Numbered from the stretch's first letter, positions 46,341 through 54,524 are shown. The stretch is 64,000 bases of DNA from JAHCHG01 sp041745765 (GCA_041745765.1 JBGTIH010000191.1:28563-92562); one strand, 5' to 3'. Program-made: numbers and translations. Notes: a model not told the origin generated them from the sequence alone.

Positions 46341-47840
46341 TCATTGAGATTTTTCAACCAGTTTGACAAGTGTCCGAACGGCAACCGAAGTCGGACCTTT
46401 TGATTGGTTTGAAGTTCCTTCATCAGCCCAAGCCGTGCCGGCAATATCTAAATGCACCCATTTTGCTTTGTCAACAAACTCCTGAATAAAAACCGCGCCC
46501 ATAATCGTTCCGGCTTTAAATTTCGGACCGATGTTTTTGATGTCGGCAATATCGGATTTAATGCCTTTGCTGTAATCTTTTCCGAGCGGAAGCTGCCAGA
46601 AATTTTCTCCGACTTCTTTACCTGTTTCGATAACTTCATTAACAAAATCCTGATCGTTGCCCATTATTCCGGTATTTAAATCACCGAGAGCAATAATCAC
46701 CGCGCCAGTCAGAGTTGCCAGATCAATAATTCGTGTCGCTCCTTGCTTTTCGGCATACGCCACTGCATCTGCTAAAACCAGACGACCTTCGGCATCAGTG
46801 TTCAGGATTTCAATTGTTTTGCCGTTCATCGCCGTAACGACATCACTCGGACGCGAAGCCGTGCCGCTCGGCATATTTTCAACCGCACCGACGATACCGA
46901 GTACCGGAACGCTCGGTTTCAGATTGGCAATCGCTTGCATTGCGCCGAGAACGGTTGCGCCGCCCGTCATATCATATTTCATTGCTTCCATTCCGGCGGC
47001 AGGTTTGATCGAAATTCCGCCCGTGTCGAAGGTTACGGCTTTGCCGACCAAAGCCAAAAGCTCGCCTTTTTTTCCGGTGCTTTTTTTCGGTTCGTATTTC
47101 AAAACGATCAATTGTGCTTCTTCCGCCGAACCGATGGAAACGCTGAGAAGCGAACCCATTCCGAGTTTTTTCATTTTCGCTTCGTCCAGAATTTCGCATT
47201 TCAAACCGGTATCTTTCGCCATTTTCCTGGCGCGGTTTGCCATTTCGGTCGGAGTTAAAATATTCGGCGGTTCATTCGCCAAATCACGCGTAAAATTCAT
47301 TCCATCGCCGATTGCTTCACCGCGACTCAAACCGTTTTTCAAATCAGCCGCTTTTGCGCCCTCGACACACACCACGAAATTCGTAATTTCTTTCGTGTTT
47401 TTATCTTTCGTTTTGTATTTATCAAGTTCAAACTGACTCGTTACAACGCCCTGCATCGCATTTGCCGCAACTTCCGAAGCATCGCCGTCGCTTCTCGGTA
47501 GCAGAGCGAAACTTTTGACATTTCGCTTTTTCAAACTTCTGGATGCCGTGCCGGATAAACTCGAAACGTCTTTGGCAAAATACTCGGATTTTTCACCGAC
47601 ACCGACGAGTAACAGCCGTTTTGCTTTAACTTTTCCTTTCGGTTCAAAAACTATATATGCCGTGTCGCCTTTTTCGCCTTTGAATTCTTCAGATTTAATC
47701 ACCGACGCAACTGCACCGCCCGTTAATTTATCCAAATCCTTTAAAACATCCGTTGTTGCTTTTTCGTCTTTATAAACCGCTACCGCCAAAGCATCAACAT
47801 TAGCTTCGCTAAAATTATCTGTAATCGCTTGAGACTTCAT
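46341..47840 (-). CDS. pepA: Leucyl aminopeptidase (M17)
   Basis: A 499-residue cytosolic enzyme releasing N-terminal residues from peptides. The metal-binding core shows VGKAVTFDTGGISIKPAAGMEAMKYDM in parts and the signature NTDAEGRLVLADA, with the catalytic Lys and Arg in place. The N-terminal domain is the usual macro-like fold. A ribosome site AGGAG lies just before the ATG. Standard length; a single-gene unit with its own terminator. Confidence 0.95.
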   Translation of the reverse strand: MKSQAITDNFSEANVDALAVAVYKDEKATTDVLKDLDKLTGGAVASVIKSEEFKGEKGDTAYIVFEPKGKVKAKRLLLVGVGEKSEYFAKDVSSLSGTASRSLKKRNVKSFALLPRSDGDASEVAANAMQGVVTSQFELDKYKTKDKNTKEITNFVVCVEGAKAADLKNGLSRGEAIGDGMNFTRDLANEPPNILTPTEMANRARKMAKDTGLKCEILDEAKMKKLGMGSLLSVSIGSAEEAQLIVLKYEPKKSTGKKGELLALVGKAVTFDTGGISIKPAAGMEAMKYDMTGGATVLGAMQAIANLKPSVPVLGIVGAVENMPSGTASRPSDVVTAMNGKTIEILNTDAEGRLVLADAVAYAEKQGATRIIDLATLTGAVIIALGDLNTGIMGNDQDFVNEVIETGKEVGENFWQLPLGKDYSKGIKSDIADIKNIGPKFKAGTIMGAVFIQEFVDKAKWVHLDIAGTAWADEGTSNQSKGPTSVAVRTLVKLVEKSQ

Positions 47841-47997
47841 TTATACTCCTATTTATTTATATTGAATTTTTAATTTTCCCGCAAAAAAACTGTTTATATA
47901 TAAAAACTTATGCAAATTTGACTAATAAATTAAACACTATAATTGCACAAATTGTTGAAAGGCAAAACGCGTCTTAAATTTGAAATGTAAAATTGTA

Positions 47998-48459
47998 TCA
48001 CCTGAAACTTTCTTTGACTTGGGCGCGTGTTTCTTTTTCAATGGTTCTGCCTTTCAAAGTTTCGCGCTTGTCATATAATTTCTTGCCTTTTGCCACGCCG
48101 ATCTCAAATTTTATCCGCCCGTTTTTCCAATAAATCTGTGTTACGACAAGAGTCATTCCCTTTTGCATTATTTCTTTTTCAAGCCGCTCGATTTCCCTTC
48201 TGTGGAGCAGCAATTTCCTTGTCCGCAGCGGATCGTGGTTTTGATTATTGCCGTGCGAATAGGGTGAAATATGAGTATTAAACAGCCAAACCTCGTTATC
48301 TTTAATAGTAACGTAAGATTCCTTTAATTGAATCCTGCCAGCCATTATGCTCTTTACTTCCGTTCCCTGCAAAACAATTCCCGCTTCGAACGTATCAGAG
48401 ATATGATATTCAAAATATGCGGAACGATTTTTCAGTATTTCTTTTCCTTCTACGGACAT
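47998..48459 (-). CDS. smpB: SsrA-binding protein SmpB
   Basis: A 153-residue tmRNA partner for rescue of stalled ribosomes. Typical blocks are NRSAYFEYHISDTFEAGIVL, TEVKSIMAGRIQLKESYV, HISPYSHGNNQNHDPLRTRKLLLH in parts, and the basic tail KLYDKRETLKGRTIEKE. No tmRNA gene is recognised in this window. It is followed by no clear terminator. Confidence 0.95.
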   Translation of the reverse strand: MSVEGKEILKNRSAYFEYHISDTFEAGIVLQGTEVKSIMAGRIQLKESYVTIKDNEVWLFNTHISPYSHGNNQNHDPLRTRKLLLHRREIERLEKEIMQKGMTLVVTQIYWKNGRIKFEIGVAKGKKLYDKRETLKGRTIEKETRAQVKESFR

Positions 48460-48517
48460 AACTAATTATTTTGCATCGCAAAAGCGCAACACGCAAGTTT
48501 AGAATGACTTAATCCAT

Positions 48518-48546
48518 TTGACAATGTTGAATTTGCTACTTAAATT
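48518..48546 (+). promoter_or_regulatory. Probable promoter of tRNA-Gln
   Basis: TTGACA (48518-48523), a 17-nt spacer and TAAATT (48541-48546, 4 of 6 matches to TATAAT), placed about 18 nt before the tRNA start. Consensus reading only. Confidence 0.5.
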
Positions 48547-48563
48547 TATATTTATTGAATTGT

Positions 48564-48634
48564 TGGGAGATCGTCTAATGGTAGGACTCTAGTTTCTGGA
48601 TCTAGCTATCGGGGTTCGAATCCCTGTCTCCCAG
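48564..48634 (+). tRNA. tRNA-Gln (anticodon CTG)
   Basis: A cloverleaf folds: acceptor TGGGAGA with TCTCCCA, D arm with TAATGGTAG, anticodon loop TTCTGGA with CTG at 48596-48598, and T arm with GGTTCGAATCC. The terminal pair of the anticodon stem (31-39) is a T-T mismatch. CCA is not encoded; discriminator G. Confidence 0.9.
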
Positions 48635-48645
48635 TTCAACAACAA

Positions 48646-48791
48646 GTTAAAAGTGAAAGAGTGAAAAAGTTTAAAAGTTTATTTTGCTTGTAGCGCAGAC
48701 TTTTCCAACCAGTTTAATTTTAAAACATTCTAAAAAGGCAAAAACCGCCCAAACTTTTTCACTTTTAAACTTTTTCACTCTTTCACTTTTT
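48646..48791. repeat. Intergenic inverted repeat with 7-nt-type words
   Basis: The left arm (AAAAGTGAAAGAGTGAAAAAG, 48649 onward to about 48680) is almost perfectly complementary over about 30 nt to the right arm (48751-48791, CTTTTTCACTCTTTCACTTTT at its end). The spacer between the arms is about 70 nt. The right arm ends only 6 nt before the thioesterase start. Confidence 0.85.
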
Positions 48792-48796
48792 AAATT

Positions 48797-49267
48797 ATGG
48801 AATGGTTTGAAACAAAACTGCGGGTTCGATACGCTGAAACCGATAAAATGGGAATAGTTCATCATTCCAATTATCTTATCTGGTTTGAATTTGCGCGGAG
48901 TGAATTTTGCCGTTCACGAGGATTTTCCTACATTGAAATGGAAAATGACGACGCGCTGATGATCGTTGCCGAAACTTATTGCCGCCATAAAGCTCCGGCG
49001 CATTACGAAGATATTTTAATTATCCGCACACAAATTGCCGAAGTCAGAAGCCGAAGTATTCAATTTGTTTATGAAGTCTATCGTCCGAGTGATGACACTT
49101 TAATTGCTGAAGGCGAAACTTTGCATCTTGTTACCGACAGCCAAAAAAGAGTCCGCACACTTCCCGAAATTTACAAAACAAAACTTCTCAACCAACCTAT
49201 TCCCGACGAAAATGCCGTTCCGCTTGACGACGAATATACAGTTCCGACCGATGTTGCTCCGAGCTAA
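48797..49267 (+). CDS. YbgC-like acyl-CoA thioesterase
   Basis: A 156-residue hotdog-fold enzyme. RVRYAETDKMGIVHHSNYLIWFEFAR is, in parts, the catalytic block, with the Asp in ETDKMG acting on the thioester; the second half (IRTQIAEVRSRSIQFVYEVYR) is typical of 4-hydroxybenzoyl-CoA thioesterase/YbgC proteins. It hydrolyses short-chain or aromatic acyl-CoA. The family call is firm, the substrate is not. It lies alone between two tRNA genes. Confidence 0.85.
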   Translation: MEWFETKLRVRYAETDKMGIVHHSNYLIWFEFARSEFCRSRGFSYIEMENDDALMIVAETYCRHKAPAHYEDILIIRTQIAEVRSRSIQFVYEVYRPSDDTLIAEGETLHLVTDSQKRVRTLPEIYKTKLLNQPIPDENAVPLDDEYTVPTDVAPS

Positions 49268-49301
49268 AAACTTTAAAATCTACAATTTTAAGCGAACAAA
49301 C

Positions 49302-49331
49302 TTGACATAAACAAAGGCATTTCGCTATCTT
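49302..49331 (+). promoter_or_regulatory. Probable promoter of tRNA-Val
   Basis: TTGACA (49302-49307), an 18-nt spacer and TATCTT (49326-49331), with the tRNA starting 35 nt later. The promoter is framed by AGCGAAC (49291) and GTTCGCT (49336), a small inverted repeat. Confidence 0.55.
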
Positions 49332-49365
49332 AAAAGTTCGCTTTTTATTTTAGCGGAACGCGAAT

Positions 49366-49440
<75 letters not shown>

Positions 49441-49485
49441 TTTTTATTTTAGTAAAATTCTATATTTTACTTTTTAGAAACATAA

Positions 49486-49608
49486 TTTTTGATAAGATGC
49501 TTTCGAAGAACTTTGCGATAACTCGAACTACTACGACGCGCTAATCACTGCGCGTATTTCGGCGTTTTTAAACAAAACGCTAAGGCAAAGTCGCTCTTAT
49601 CAAATCAA
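49486..49608 (+). promoter_or_regulatory. Structured leader-like region before thrS
   Basis: The spacer 49441-49750 has no gene. TTGATAAG (about 49489) pairs with CTTATCAA (about 49598-49605), ACTTTGCG with GCAAAGT just inside, and GCGTTTT with AAAACGC as an inner hairpin. The fold could be a leader of the thrS transcript. E. coli thrS is controlled through such a leader; the same here is only a guess. Confidence 0.4.
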
Positions 49609-49750
49609 ATCTGTTTAGTAGTAGGAAGTTGTTAATTAGTTAGAAGTTAATTTATTGATTTCCCGATTTGAAAGAGAAGATTTTTCCTTTCAGAGTTTTT
49701 TCGTGACGGCGAAACAATAAAAAATTTGACCTATAACAATTAACAAATAT

Positions 49751-51724
49751 ATGAGTGAAATAAATATAAAAGTCGGAGAATATCAAAAGAGTATTCCTGC
49801 GCCCGTTTCGGTCGAAGATGCGCTCAAGGCATTTGACCGCAATGCGGCGAAAAAAGCTCTTGCGGCTAAAGTCAATGGCGAGGAAGTTGATCTGAATAAA
49901 CAACTTACCGCTACTGACGAAGTTCTGTCAATCGAACCGATTATGCCGGAAACGCGCGACGGTCTGGAATTGCTGCGTCATTCGACCGCGCACCTGCTTG
50001 CAGCGGCTGTTCTCGATTTATTTCCCAGCACGAAACTCGGCGTCGGTCCGGCGCTGATGGAAGACCCGCGCTACGGTTTTTATTACGATATTATTGCGCC
50101 GAAAACCTTGACGCTCGAAGATTTGCCGGTCATTGAAAAGAAAATGCGCGAGATCGCCAAGCGCAACAAGCCTTATCGCCGCGAAAATATTGATAAAGCA
50201 AGAATTCTGGAGATTTTCAAAGAACGCGACGAACCGCTCAAATGCGAGTTGATCAACGAAAAAATAACCGACACGGCAAGCATCTATTATATTGACGATT
50301 CGGAATTTATAGATTTTTGTCTGGGTCCGCACGTGGCGCACACCGGAAAACTGAAAGCATTTAAACTGCTCGCACTTAGCGGCGCGTATTGGAAAGGCGA
50401 TTCCGAACGCGAGCAAATGCAGCGAATTTACGGAACGGCATTTTTTTCGCAGGAAGAACTCGACGCGTGGATCAAGCAGCGCGAAGAAGCGGAAAAACGC
50501 GATCATCGCCGGCTTGGCAAGGAACTCGATCTTTTTTCGATTCAGGACGAATTCGGGCAAGGTTTGATTTTGTGGCATCCGAAAGGCGCGGTAATTCGGA
50601 TGGAAATGGAAAATCTTCTCAAAGAAGAATTGCAAAAACGTGGTTACAATTTTGTTTTTACGCCGCATATTGCCAAACGCGAACTTTGGAAAATTTCCGG
50701 TCACGAAGAAAATTATGCGGATTCGATGTTTTCGCCGACGAAAATCGAAGGCGACGAAGAAACAGAATTTCGTTTGAAACCGATGAATTGTCCGTTTCAC
50801 ATCGGAATTTACAAATCGAATCAGCGTTCCTATCGCGATCTGCCGCAAAGATATTCGGAAATGGGAACGGTCTATCGCGCCGAACTTTCCGGCACTTTGC
50901 ACGGCTTGATGCGGGTTCGCGGTTTTACCGTTGACGACGCGCATCTTTTCGTGCGACCCGATCAAGTGCGCGAGGAAGTTGCCGATTGTCTCGATTTTGC
51001 GATCAAGATTTTTGAAATTTACGGGTTTGAAAAAGTAAAATTCGAACTTTCGGTTCGCGGCGAAGCTGAAAACAAAATCTATCTCGGTGCGGACGAAGAA
51101 TGGGAAAACGCCGAAACTGCGCTGGCAAACGCGCTTAGAGAACGCGGAATTACTTACGAACGCATCGAAGGCGAAGCCGCATTTTACGGTCCGAAAATTG
51201 ATGTTAAGATCGAAGACGCGATCGGCAGAGTTTGGCAGCTCGGAACAATTCAGCTCGATTGGAATTTGCCCGAACGATTCAACATCGAATACACGGGCGA
51301 AGACGGTCAGAAACATCGCCCCGTTATGATTCATCGCGCGCTGTTCGGTTCGGTCGAGAGATTTTTCGGCGTTCTGGTCGAACATTTTGCCGGCGCGTTT
51401 CCGTTCTGGCTCGCGCCCGTGCAAATCACGGTTTTGCCGATTACCGACCGGATCAACGAATATGCCGAAAAAGTTGCGAAAGAGTTGAAAAATGCGGGTT
51501 TTCGCGTTGAATCAAATCTGAAAAGTGATAAAATCGGGGCGAAGATTCGTGAAGCGCAGATTCAGAAAGTTCCGTTTATGCTCGTTTTGGGCGACAAGGA
51601 ATTAGAAGAAAACAAGATTGCAGTGCGCGAAAAAGTAACGGGCGATCTCGGCGCGATGAATCTGGAAGAATTTATTGAAATGGCGCGTAAACTAAAAGAA
51701 ACACGCGCTTTGGCAAATGTGTAA
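49751..51724 (+). CDS. thrS: Threonine-tRNA ligase
   Basis: A 657-residue class II synthetase charging tRNA-Thr. Domains: an N-terminal TGS (1-60), the editing domain with HSTAHLLAAAVLDLFP and the SAD motif histidines, the catalytic core with MNCPFHIGIYKSNQRSYRDLP in parts, YRAELSGTLHGLMRVRGF and the motif 3 block ending VERFFGVLVEHF, and a C-terminal anticodon-binding domain. Standard length. The conserved order thrS-infC-rpmI-rplT follows. Confidence 0.97.
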   Translation: MSEINIKVGEYQKSIPAPVSVEDALKAFDRNAAKKALAAKVNGEEVDLNKQLTATDEVLSIEPIMPETRDGLELLRHSTAHLLAAAVLDLFPSTKLGVGPALMEDPRYGFYYDIIAPKTLTLEDLPVIEKKMREIAKRNKPYRRENIDKARILEIFKERDEPLKCELINEKITDTASIYYIDDSEFIDFCLGPHVAHTGKLKAFKLLALSGAYWKGDSEREQMQRIYGTAFFSQEELDAWIKQREEAEKRDHRRLGKELDLFSIQDEFGQGLILWHPKGAVIRMEMENLLKEELQKRGYNFVFTPHIAKRELWKISGHEENYADSMFSPTKIEGDEETEFRLKPMNCPFHIGIYKSNQRSYRDLPQRYSEMGTVYRAELSGTLHGLMRVRGFTVDDAHLFVRPDQVREEVADCLDFAIKIFEIYGFEKVKFELSVRGEAENKIYLGADEEWENAETALANALRERGITYERIEGEAAFYGPKIDVKIEDAIGRVWQLGTIQLDWNLPERFNIEYTGEDGQKHRPVMIHRALFGSVERFFGVLVEHFAGAFPFWLAPVQITVLPITDRINEYAEKVAKELKNAGFRVESNLKSDKIGAKIREAQIQKVPFMLVLGDKELEENKIAVREKVTGDLGAMNLEEFIEMARKLKETRALANV

Positions 51725-51790
51725 ATCCTTGAGTTTCAGGTTTTGTTAAAACTTAACTTTTAACTTGAAACGCACGGGCTAAAAAATAAT

Positions 51791-51805
51791 GGAGGTGGCA
51801 ATATA
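51791..51805 (+). promoter_or_regulatory. infC ribosome site and ATA start codon
   Basis: GGAGG (51791-51795) lies 7 nt before ATA (51803-51805). A five-codon mini-frame (ATG at 51789 to TAG at 51804-51806) overlaps the ATA and may be chance. Confidence 0.7.
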
Positions 51806-52357
51806 GCAAGCAGATATAAAGGAAATCGTAATCCTCGCTTTAGAGGACCGTTGCATCGTACTAATGAAAGAATCAGAGTTCCATCAGTGCGCGTGATTGA
51901 TGAAGACGGCGAGCAGCTCGGCGTAATGGACACGCGGGACGCGGTTCAAAAGGCGCGTGAAATGGGACAGGATCTTGTCGAAGTCGCGCCAAATGCCAAA
52001 CCGCCGGTTTGCCGCATCATTGATTACGGCAAGTTTCTTTACGAAGAAAAGAAAAAAACAGCGGAAGCCAAAAAGAAACAGGTTACGCAGCAGGTCAAGG
52101 AAATCAAATTTCGCCCTTCAACCGATGATCACGATTACGGTTATCGTATGGAACGCGCTCGCGGCTGGATCGGCGACGGCGACAAGGTTCGCGCGACGAT
52201 CGCTTTTCGCGGACGCGAAATGTCGCATAGAGATTTAGGTGCTGACTTGCTTGCCAAATTGCGCGACGATCTGGCGGATATCGCCGATGTCGAAGTAACA
52301 CCGAAAATGGAAGGCTATCAGATGTTTATCATTCTGGTGCCGAAAAAGACTAAATAA
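51803..52357 (+). CDS. infC: Translation initiation factor IF-3 (ATA start)
   Basis: 184 residues if translation begins at ATA 51803. The protein would begin (M)ASRYKGNRNPRFRG..., a basic N-terminus typical of IF-3, followed by NERIRVPSVRVIDEDGEQLG, the linker helix rich in KKKTAEAKKKQ, and the C-terminal domain (EIKFRPSTDDHDYGYRME, VRATIAFRGREMSH). No ATG occurs in frame near the N-terminus; the first common alternative is TTG at 51851, which would cut 16 residues and has no ribosome site. infC is known for rare starts (AUU in E. coli), which let IF-3 limit its own synthesis; the same control is inferred. It sits between thrS and rpmI. Confidence 0.9.
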   Translation: MASRYKGNRNPRFRGPLHRTNERIRVPSVRVIDEDGEQLGVMDTRDAVQKAREMGQDLVEVAPNAKPPVCRIIDYGKFLYEEKKKTAEAKKKQVTQQVKEIKFRPSTDDHDYGYRMERARGWIGDGDKVRATIAFRGREMSHRDLGADLLAKLRDDLADIADVEVTPKMEGYQMFIILVPKKTK

Positions 52358-52360
52358 ATT

Positions 52361-52430
52361 AGTTAGTTGTTAGTGGTTAGTTGTTCATTGCAAAAACCGA
52401 AAACCAACGAACGACTAACCACTAACAACT
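52361..52430. repeat. Inverted repeat between infC and rpmI
   Basis: AGTTGTTAGTGGTTAGTTGTT-type left arm (about 52365-52390) is complementary at 24 of 26 positions to 52405-52430. The arm has 7-nt units AGTTGTT, AGTGGTT, AGTTGTT. Confidence 0.85.
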
Positions 52431-52449
52431 AGCAAAACAAGGAGAAAAT

Positions 52450-52653
52450 ATGCCGAAACTTAAAACACATAAAGGCGCGGCAAAGCGTTTCCGTTCGACT
52501 GCCTCAGGCAAATTCAAACGCGGAAAATCGCACGCACGCCACATTTTAACGAAAAAGAGTACGAAGAGAAAACGCAAATTAGATAAGGACACATACATAT
52601 CGGAATCCGACCAGAAGAGAGTCGAAAGAATGTTGCCTTACGGAAGAGACTAA
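52450..52653 (+). CDS. rpmI: Ribosomal protein L35
   Basis: A 67-residue basic protein: PKLKTHKGAAKRFRSTASGKFKRGKSHARH in parts, HILTKKSTKRKRKL and the tail ERMLPYG. Large-subunit protein. AAGGAG lies 6 nt before the ATG. Position between infC and rplT is the conserved one. Confidence 0.97.
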   Translation: MPKLKTHKGAAKRFRSTASGKFKRGKSHARHILTKKSTKRKRKLDKDTYISESDQKRVERMLPYGRD

Positions 52654-52657
52654 GATT

Positions 52658-52730
52658 AAAGGATGAAGGATAAAGGATAAGGGATAAAATAAATGGATTT
52701 TTATCCTTTATCCTTCATCCTTCATCCTTT
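52658..52730. repeat. Inverted repeat between rpmI and rplT with heptamer arms
   Basis: Left arm units AAGGATG, AAGGATA, AAGGATA, AGGGATA (about 52659-52686); the right arm (52698-52730) reads TTTATCC, TTTATCC, TTCATCC, TTCATCC. Arms match, with a 10-nt loop. It could act as an attenuator within the operon. Confidence 0.85.
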
Positions 52731-52749
52731 GAATAAAAGGAGTGAAATT

Positions 52750-53127
52750 ATGCCAAGAGCAAAACGTGGAAATAAGCGTCTACACAAACGCAAAAAACTG
52801 TTGTCCTTAGCCAAAGGCTATCGCGGGACAAAATCGAAACTTTATCGTTCAGCCAAAGAATCGGTCGAACGCGCCTTAAATTTCGCATATACGGGACGAA
52901 AATTAAAGAAACGGAGTTTTCGCAAACTCTGGATCGTCCGCATTAATGCCGCCTGCCGTTTGAACGAAATGAAATATTCGCAGTTTATGCACGGCTTAAA
53001 ACTCGCGGGCGTCGAACTTGACCGCAAAATTCTTGCCGATCTGGCAGTCAAACAGCCGGATACTTTCGCCACACTCGCCGGACAAGCGAAAGACGCGATC
53101 AGCAGTAATCAGCAAGCAGCGGCTTAA
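52750..53127 (+). CDS. rplT: Ribosomal protein L20
   Basis: A 125-residue basic protein. The ATG at 52750 follows AGGAG and begins PRAKRGNKRLHKRKK; then LAKGYRGTKSKLYRSAKE, the long basic helix and RINAACRLNEMKYSQFM. The frame extends upstream through the repeat, but that part is not family-like. Assembly protein of the large subunit, and in some bacteria a repressor of the rpmI-rplT transcript. Confidence 0.97.
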   Translation: MPRAKRGNKRLHKRKKLLSLAKGYRGTKSKLYRSAKESVERALNFAYTGRKLKKRSFRKLWIVRINAACRLNEMKYSQFMHGLKLAGVELDRKILADLAVKQPDTFATLAGQAKDAISSNQQAAA

Positions 53128-53140
53128 ATTTGAAAAAATC

Positions 53141-53210
53141 TTAACCACAGAAAAACACAAATAAATACAGCATAAAAAAAATCTATTTATTTGTGTTTTT
53201 CTGTGGTTTA
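53141..53210 (+). repeat. Near-perfect 27-nt-arm inverted repeat after rplT
   Basis: TTAACCACAGAAAAACAC... (53141-53167) is complementary to 53184-53210 over the entire arm. It is followed by TAATTTTTG on the plus strand, so it may terminate the thrS-rplT transcript. It shares TTAACCAC with the repeat at 43089. Confidence 0.85.
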
Positions 53211-53218
53211 ATTTTTGT

Positions 53219-53599
53219 ATGAAGAAATTTAGCCGCGTTTTAACAACTTCAATTCTTTATATCGCTTTATTTTCATCAGAAATTATTGCCTGTTCTTTGG
53301 TTGCAGAATCAAATCTTATTCAAGACAACCAACTGAAAACCTTTATATTTCTTGGTATATCGGTTGTTTTATTCATTACCACTGTTTTCTTTTATTTCAA
53401 AAGAAACAGAAAAGGAATTTTACCGGTTATTATTAGTTTTATTGTGCTCAGTCTTTCATTCTTAAGCAGCAACGCTTATGTAGGAGATTGCGGTTACGGT
53501 GCGGTTGAATTAGCCATATATAGCATTTTGATAACTTTTCTTTGTTTTACGTTTCAATTTTTCACCTGGTTACTTAAAAGAAAAAAAGCGGTCATTTAA
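53219..53599 (+). CDS. Small integral membrane protein, hypothetical
   Basis: A 126-residue protein with four predicted membrane segments (ILYIALFSSEIIACSLV, FLGISVVLFITTVFFYF, VIISFIVLSLSFLSS, LAIYSILITFLCFTFQFF) joined by short loops with KRNRKG and KRKKA positive ends. Three cysteines occur. I recognise no family. It is flanked by two inverted repeats, and the codon use is more AT-rich than in the ribosomal genes. Confidence 0.5.
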   Translation: MKKFSRVLTTSILYIALFSSEIIACSLVAESNLIQDNQLKTFIFLGISVVLFITTVFFYFKRNRKGILPVIISFIVLSLSFLSSNAYVGDCGYGAVELAIYSILITFLCFTFQFFTWLLKRKKAVI

Positions 53600-53608
53600 A
53601 AAAGTAAA

Positions 53609-53723
53609 ATGACTGGAGCGCGAGAGCGCGAAAAAGCCTTTGATTGCAATAATCTTGATTTTATTTAAATCGCCTGTTCGTCCTATCGGACTCATGCAAG
53701 CGGGGCGCTCGCGCTCCAGTCAT
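53609..53723. repeat. Inverted repeat with GC-rich arms
   Basis: ATGACTGGAGCGCGAGAGCGC (in two parts, 53609-53629) is complementary to GCGCTCGCGCTCCAGTCAT (53705-53723), with a 2-nt gap. GCGAGAGCGC-like words also occur in the large palindrome near 21.5 kb. Confidence 0.8.
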
Positions 53724-53748
53724 CCGTAACATCAGTTACATAAATCTG

Positions 53749-53787
53749 CAAAGCGTTCAAGTAAAATTCGGACGCTTTGTTCTTTTT
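53749..53787 (+). terminator. Rho-independent terminator
   Basis: CAAAGCGTTC (53749-53758) pairs with GGACGCTTTG (53770-53779) and is followed by TTCTTTTT. It lies before the Uma2 gene. Confidence 0.6.
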
Positions 53788-53813
53788 AAAATAAGTTATG
53801 CTAAAATTCATTT

Positions 53814-54467
53814 ATGGAAAGCGTTCTGAATCCTTCATTAAAAGAAATGGCGCAGGCGGCGATTAATCAAAAACTGATTCTGCAAGGTGTCGGCTGGGAT
53901 TTTTACGAGCGGATTTTAGCCGAATTTGCCGATTCCAACGGACTTCATTTTGCTTATGATGACGGCTTTTTGGAGGTTGAAGTGCCTTTATTTGAACATG
54001 AAGCAGCTAACCGGATTTTACAGAATCTTGTTACGACAATTCTCATCGAAAAGGAAATTGATTTTATAAATGCCGGTTCGACAACATTTCGCAAACGCTC
54101 GAAAGCCAAGGGTGTCGAACCCGATACTTGTTTTTATATTCAAAACGAATCGAAAATTCGCGGAAAAACCGAGCTTGATTTAATCAACGATCCGCCGCCC
54201 GATCTCGTGATAGAGATTGATATTTCAAGTCCATCGCTCAATAAAATGCCGATTTACGCCACAATCGGTGTCGCGGAAGTCTGGCTTTTTAAGGGAAAGG
54301 AAGTAGAATTTCAAAAACTTTACGGCGAATTTTACCAAACAACTTCAAACAGCCTTGCACTACCGTTCCTCGACAACCAGACGGCAACCGAATTTTTGCA
54401 AAAAGGTTTGACGGAGAGTTCTTCAAAATGGTTTAAGGAAATCCGCGAATGGATAAACAAAAATTAA
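53814..54467 (+). CDS. Uma2 family endonuclease (DUF820)
   Basis: A 217-residue restriction-like nuclease. VEPDTCFYI gives the first acidic residue, and PPPDLVIEIDISSPS with the D-x(n)-ExD/K arrangement is the hallmark of Uma2/DUF820 proteins, followed by YATIGVAEVWLFKGKEVEF. These proteins are very numerous in cyanobacteria and some other phyla; their biological role is unclear. It is a single-gene unit closed by a terminator. Confidence 0.9.
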   Translation: MESVLNPSLKEMAQAAINQKLILQGVGWDFYERILAEFADSNGLHFAYDDGFLEVEVPLFEHEAANRILQNLVTTILIEKEIDFINAGSTTFRKRSKAKGVEPDTCFYIQNESKIRGKTELDLINDPPPDLVIEIDISSPSLNKMPIYATIGVAEVWLFKGKEVEFQKLYGEFYQTTSNSLALPFLDNQTATEFLQKGLTESSSKWFKEIREWINKN

Positions 54468-54489
54468 ATTTATCAACCGGATAATGGCG

Positions 54490-54524
54490 AAAAGCGTTAG
54501 AATTAAATTTCTGACGCTTTTTTT
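54490..54524 (+). terminator. Terminator immediately before the sensor kinase gene
   Basis: AAAAGCGTTAGAA pairs with TTCTGACGCTTTT (one mismatch) and runs into TTTTTTT; the kinase ATG begins at 54525. The hairpin therefore sits at the ribosome-binding position of the next gene and might act as an attenuator. Confidence 0.7.

Noticed and set aside
50018..51424. A 468-codon frame on the minus strand opposite thrS
   Set aside because: It lies wholly antisense to the well-supported thrS gene; its composition is that of a mirror frame of biased codons, with no recognisable domain.
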